Positions 60,393-64,000 of a stretch of DNA of 64,000 bases are shown here, in pieces. The notes beneath the pieces were generated by a model. It saw only the letters and a program-made list of their open reading frames with translations. It was not told the origin of the DNA and ran no database searches. The stretch is from positions 2,035,001-2,099,000 of the forward strand of contig JAAVLQ010000001.1 of assembly GCA_012103075.1 (NCBI GenBank), given 5' to 3'. The position numbers and the translations under genes are program-made. Origin of the DNA: Brucella cytisi (lineage in GTDB: Bacteria > Pseudomonadota > Alphaproteobacteria > Rhizobiales > Rhizobiaceae). Numbering within the stretch: the stretch's first letter is position 1; each line of letters begins with the position of its first letter.

Positions 60393-60845
60393 TCAGCTAT
60401 CCTGCTCCCGGAGGGTCACAAGGCCGATATTCTTGAAACCGGCGGCGGAAATGCGGGCCATGACTTTCATGACGGTACCGTAATCGGCAGCCTTGTCACC
60501 ACGCACGAAAATGCGCTCTTCATAGCCCGTCTTGGCGATAGCACGGAGTTTCGGCACCACTTCATCGATCGGAATTTCGGTTTCCTGCAGGAAGATCTTG
60601 CCTTCGCTATTGACCGAAACAGTGATCGGCTGCGTATCGGCATTCATCGCCTTGGCCTGCGTATCGGGCAGGTCAATCGGCACGCCAACCGTCAGCAGCG
60701 GCGCGGAGACCATAAAGATGATGAGGAGAACGAGCATCACGTCGACGAATGGCGTCACGTTGATTTCGCTCATCAATGCCTTCTTGCGGCCGCGCCTGCG
60801 GCGCCCGCCCGACTGCATTCCCTGATTTCCTACCGACATGCCCAT
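60393..60845 (-). CDS. tolR: TolR proton-channel subunit
   Basis: The intact 150-residue protein has MSEINVTPFVDVMLVLLIIF with the membrane aspartate, then a periplasmic domain ending GFKNIGLVTL. The Arg/Lys-rich N-terminus (GGRRRRGRKKA) faces the cytoplasm. It forms the Tol motor with TolQ and TolA. Confidence 0.95.
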   Translation of the reverse strand: MGMSVGNQGMQSGGRRRRGRKKALMSEINVTPFVDVMLVLLIIFMVSAPLLTVGVPIDLPDTQAKAMNADTQPITVSVNSEGKIFLQETEIPIDEVVPKLRAIAKTGYEERIFVRGDKAADYGTVMKVMARISAAGFKNIGLVTLREQDS

Positions 60846-60891
60846 TGCAAGATTCCCGAAGGCTGAAACTACACTCGATGCTTGAAGCCGC

Positions 60892-61601
60892 TTAATTACG
60901 CGGCGTCAGCTTCTCATCAATTTGGCGCGACAGTATGGCGGAAAACTCATCCGCAAATCCTTCCAGCCGTCCGCCGATCTTGCCCGCATCCGCCGACAGC
61001 TTGTTGTAGGCAATAACGGCAGGAATAGCGGCGAGAAGACCGATTGCCGTTGCCAGAAGTGCTTCGGCGATACCCGGCGCCACAACGGCAAGACTGGTGT
61101 TCTTGGAAGCGGCGATTGCCCGGAACGAGGTCATGATACCGACAACCGTACCGAACAGACCGATGAAGGGGCAGCAGAACCGATGGTCGCCAGAAAGCCC
61201 AGACGCGAGTCGAGCTTTTCACTTTCGCGCGCCAGCGCGACATCCATGGCCTTGTCGATACGCATCTGCAGGCCAATGGGCGAGCGAGCGCCCTTCTCGA
61301 ATGATTTCTTCCACTCACGCATCGCGGCCATGAAGATGGACGCCATGCCGGTGGTACGGCGTTCGCCGAGATTGCGATAGAGTTCCTCCAGCGACTGGCC
61401 GGACCAGAACGTCTGCTCGAAGCGATCAATCGCGCGCCGTGCCCGTCCGTAAGCAATCGTCTTGTCCACGATGATAGCCCAAGTCCAGATCGAGGCGAAC
61501 AGCAGGCCAAGCATAACCAGCTTGACGACCCAGTTCGCCTGCATGAACAGGCCCCAGAGGGTAACATCGGCGGCGGGGGCCGCTAACGCAACATTTTCCA
61601 T
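60892..61601 (-). CDS. tolQ: TolQ proton-channel subunit (frameshifted in this read)
   Basis: TolQ makes the three-helix channel of the Tol motor. The ~236-residue protein starts [19 protein letters not shown], has [19 protein letters not shown] across a missing C near 61171 and [20 protein letters not shown] near the end. It is the first gene of tolQ-tolR-tolA-tolB; 386 bases separate it from ybgC. Confidence 0.93.
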
Positions 61602-61987
61602 CGATCTACCGTCCTCGATCCAAACGCCCGGCCACATGACCGGGCGGTATCGCAAATCCGTTACTCAACGTCTGAAAACAGACGCTCCAAACCTGCGCAG
61701 CTTTTCAACTTGAAGCCGTACCTGCCCGACGAGCGGCCGACACTTCGCACCGCAACCGCCATTCCGGATTTCAACTTTAAATCCATCACGCGCTTGTTAC
61801 GGTTAATTTTGGTGAAAGGAAGGCGCTGCGCTTCAAGCCTGCCTCTCCACCGATTCCGTCAGGGTGATTAATGGAATATTATGGTTAAAGATGCGTTAGC
61901 ATTCGCCCAAATAGGTATATTTGCCGCTAGCGCATCGAATTCCGCACGAACATGCCAGTGAAGACAGTCATTGGAGCGGTCCGGGAC
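61602..61987 (-). other. 386-bp gap between ybgC and tolQ
   Basis: It should hold a tolQ promoter on the minus strand; an AT-rich block at about 61864-61920 is the best place. I could not fix -35 and -10 hexamers. No gene is seen. Confidence 0.4.
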
Positions 61988-62459
61988 TCAGTTCTTGCGG
62001 TTGTTGGTGAAAGCTTCCCGCCATTCGTCGGGAATGCGGCGCGGATGGCCTTCTTTGGTTATCATGACGGCCTCTACCTTCGCCTCCGAAAGCAGACGCT
62101 CCCCGCAGGTAATTTTTCTGCGCCATGATGACCCGCGCGCCGCGAATTTCGCTGACGCGGGTTTCAATCAAAATAAGATCATCCATCTTCGCGGGCGATT
62201 TGTAATCGATCTCCATGCGGCGAACGACCCAGACCATTTCTTCGCCAAGCGCGCCCTCAGCCAATTCGATATGATGAACGTCCTGCAGACGCAGGAAATC
62301 CGTGCGTCCGCGTTCGTAGAATTCCAGATAGCGACCGTGATAAACGAAGCCGGAAAAATCCGTATCAGCATAATAGATGCGCGCATAGAGCAGATGCGCG
62401 CCGTCTTTCAGTTCGCCCGATACGGCAGCCTGCGCCAATTGTTCCTGTCGTTCCGTCAT
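61988..62459 (-). CDS. ybgC: YbgC acyl-CoA thioesterase (frameshifted in this read)
   Basis: This hotdog-fold thioesterase acts on acyl-CoA or acyl-ACP and is regularly encoded with tol-pal. The active-site pattern [20 protein letters not shown] holds the catalytic aspartate. One extra A near 62115 breaks the frame; the corrected end reads [20 protein letters not shown] and stops at 61988. The protein has 156 residues. Its ATG 62459 overlaps the ruvB stop (ATGA), so translation is coupled. Confidence 0.9.
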
Positions 62460-63496
62460 TCGTCTTCCATGAAGAGGCCGTACTGCGACTGCTGAATGAT
62501 TTCGGCAGGCGCAGGCAATCCGAGATGCTGCCACGCGACAGCCGTCAAAACGCGGCCGCGTGGCGTGCGCTGCAGGAAACCCTGCTGGATCAAATAGGGT
62601 TCGATAATGTCTTCAATTGCGTCACGCGGCTCTGACAGGCCGGCGGCAATGGTTTCGATCCCCACCGGACCGCCGCCGAAATTGCGCGCGATGATATTGA
62701 GGTAACGCCGGTCGAGCTGATCCAGCCCGCGGTTGTCCACTTCAAGGCGTGACAGCGCCTCATCAGCGATCTTGCGATCGATGACATCGGCGCCGGCGAC
62801 CAGCGCGAAATCGCGCACGCGACGCAACAACCGTCCGGCAATACGTGGTGTACCGCGTGAACGGCGGGCGACTTCCAGCGCGCCATCCGGCGAAATACCC
62901 ATCTGCATGATGCGCGCACCACGCCGCACGATATATTCCAGTTCCTCGACCGTATAGAAATTGAGCCGTGTCGGAATGCCGAAGCGATCCCGTAACGGCG
63001 TGGTCAGAAGCCCGAGACGGGTCGTTGCCGCAACCAGCGTAAATTTCGCAAGATCGATCTTCACCGAACGTGCCGCCGGTCCCTCGCCGATAATCAAGTC
63101 GAGCTGGAAATCCTCCATGGCTGGATAGAGGATTTCTTCCACAGCCGGGCTGAGACGATGGATTTCATCGATGAACAGAACGTCGCGCTCTTCCAGATTG
63201 GTCAGCAGAGCCGCAAGATCACCCGCCTTGGCAATGACCGGGCCGGATGTGGAGCGGAAATTGACGCCCAGTTCCTTGGCCATGATCTGCGCCAGCGTCG
63301 TCTTGCCTAGACCCGGAGGGCCAACGAACAGGACGTGGTCAAGCGCCTCGCCACGCACTTTGGCGGCCTCGATAAAGACTTTCAGATTGGCGCGCGCTGC
63401 CGCCTGCCCGACAAAATCGTCAAGCGTCTGCGGGCGCAGCGTATTGTCTTCGTCTACGCGTCTGTCAGCATCAATGAGAGGGTTGCGGTCGCTCAT
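62456..63496 (-). CDS. ruvB: Holliday junction branch-migration ATPase RuvB
   Basis: The intact 346-residue AAA+ motor has Walker [13 protein letters not shown], Walker [13 protein letters not shown], sensor [18 protein letters not shown] and the C-terminal winged helix ([15 protein letters not shown]). With RuvA it drives branch migration in recombinational repair. It begins ~40 bases after ruvA. Confidence 0.97.
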   Translation of the reverse strand: MSDRNPLIDADRRVDEDNTLRPQTLDDFVGQAAARANLKVFIEAAKVRGEALDHVLFVGPPGLGKTTLAQIMAKELGVNFRSTSGPVIAKAGDLAALLTNLEERDVLFIDEIHRLSPAVEEILYPAMEDFQLDLIIGEGPAARSVKIDLAKFTLVAATTRLGLLTTPLRDRFGIPTRLNFYTVEELEYIVRRGARIMQMGISPDGALEVARRSRGTPRIAGRLLRRVRDFALVAGADVIDRKIADEALSRLEVDNRGLDQLDRRYLNIIARNFGGGPVGIETIAAGLSEPRDAIEDIIEPYLIQQGFLQRTPRGRVLTAVAWQHLGLPAPAEIIQQSQYGLFMEDE

Positions 63497-63536
63497 CCCA
63501 TCCTCCTCGCATGAACATATCGCTCAGGCAAGTAAA

Positions 63537-64000
63537 TCACCGCGACAATTCCTTCAGACCCGGGCGGATGAGCTTGGCCGAATCGACATTCTCCCCGCTT
63601 CCTTCAAGGCCGCGGCGACAGCATTGGCGGCCTGATCACGCGAGTAGCCGAGATTGGAAAGCGCCGACACCGCGTCGGCAACCGGCGCCGGAGCAGCGCC
63701 CGCGCCAAGTTCCTGCTTGAGCCCGATCGTGCCGCTCGCATCACCGGCGAAGGCAGGTGCCTTGTTCTTGAGTTCGGTCACGATGCGCTCAGCAACCTTC
63801 TTGCCGACACCCGGCGCGCGCGACACCATGGCGATGTCGCGCAATGCAATCGCATTGGCGAGTTCCGATGGAGACAAAGTGCCAAGCACAGCCAGAGCCA
63901 CTTTCGCGCCAACGCCCTGCACATTCTGCAACAGGCGGAACCATTCGCGCTCAAGCTGATTGGCAAAACCATAAAGGCGGATCATGTCCTCGCGAACATA
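63537..64000 (-). CDS. ruvA: Holliday junction-binding protein RuvA, 5' part outside the window (frameshifted in this read)
   Basis: The visible ~154 codons begin within [12 protein letters not shown] and include the helix-hairpin-helix [16 protein letters not shown] and [15 protein letters not shown], then the flexible linker and the RuvB-binding domain III ([20 protein letters not shown]). One G is missing near 63595; the corrected end reads [18 protein letters not shown] and stops at 63537. The first ~60 residues lie beyond position 64000. Confidence 0.92.

Noticed and set aside
1..64000. CRISPR arrays, prophage or integrative elements
   Set aside because: No regularly spaced direct repeats, integrase, transposase or phage structural genes were seen. 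The holin-like gene at 26401 belongs to a stress-type operon. The tRNA-Glu has no adjacent integrase or duplicated 3' end.

Overview
The window is a stretch of the main chromosome of an alphaproteobacterium of the order Rhizobiales, most likely Brucella/Ochrobactrum. The basis is gene content and order: a phyR/nepR/ecfG stress locus close to a mur-type Fur gene, the ruvA-ruvB-ybgC-tolQRAB-pal-cpoB-tilS-ftsH-glmM block, an Irr-type box before mbfA, a serC leader RNA, and short intergenic palindromes typical of this group. The DNA is GC-rich with coding on both strands. I see no prophage, insertion sequence, CRISPR array or integron.

Read quality dominates the annotation. About 40 of roughly 64 genes, including purA, ftsH, rpoH, tilS, serA and tolB, are split by one or more small shifts, most often a single base in a homopolymer, while the protein continues perfectly in a neighbouring frame. 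Disruption of so many essential genes cannot be biological, so I report each as one gene with its inferred span and treat the shifts as sequencing or assembly errors. Small genes hidden by such errors (the DUF6356-type gene at 12451-12665 and the DUF1328-type gene at 30655-30818) were recovered by hand.

Layout. 1-16 kb: metabolic and housekeeping genes (IclR regulator with divergent gabD, yqaA-like, dsbB, HNH protein, alkA-type glycosylase, gluQ, malate synthase G, GNAT, MFS transporter, mbfA, class II amidotransferase, Lrp regulator, dut) and a TadE/TadG-like pair. 16.7-27 kb: macAB export operon, DUF2233 protein, phosphotransferase, exbB-exbD-tonB energy-transduction operon, and stress-type envelope proteins (PRC-barrel, DUF883, holin-like). 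27-33 kb: general stress response locus with two HWE/HisKA2-type kinases, EcfG sigma, NepR anti-sigma, PhyR and DUF1328, followed by mur. EcfG-type promoter sequences (GGAAC-N16/17-GTT) precede phyR, the DUF1328 gene and the PRC-barrel gene, suggesting a local regulon. 33-48 kb: small unknown proteins, tRNA-Glu, RluA-type synthase, rpoH, rhodanese with divergent ftrA, an exported pyrophosphatase, a 478-residue membrane protein of unknown role, purA, a GNAT protein, serA, serC with its leader RNA, and a bile-acid-symporter-family transporter. 48-64 kb: two outer-membrane beta-barrel proteins, glmM, ftsH, tilS and the complete Tol-Pal system with ybgC, ruvB and partial ruvA, nearly all on the minus strand.

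The least described material lies in the intergenic repeats: eight short palindromes whose arms covary between copies, two ~105-bp RIME-like elements that each supply the stop codon of the adjacent gene, and a 172-bp element with inverted CTAGTGG ends that supplies the last codons of a histidine kinase.
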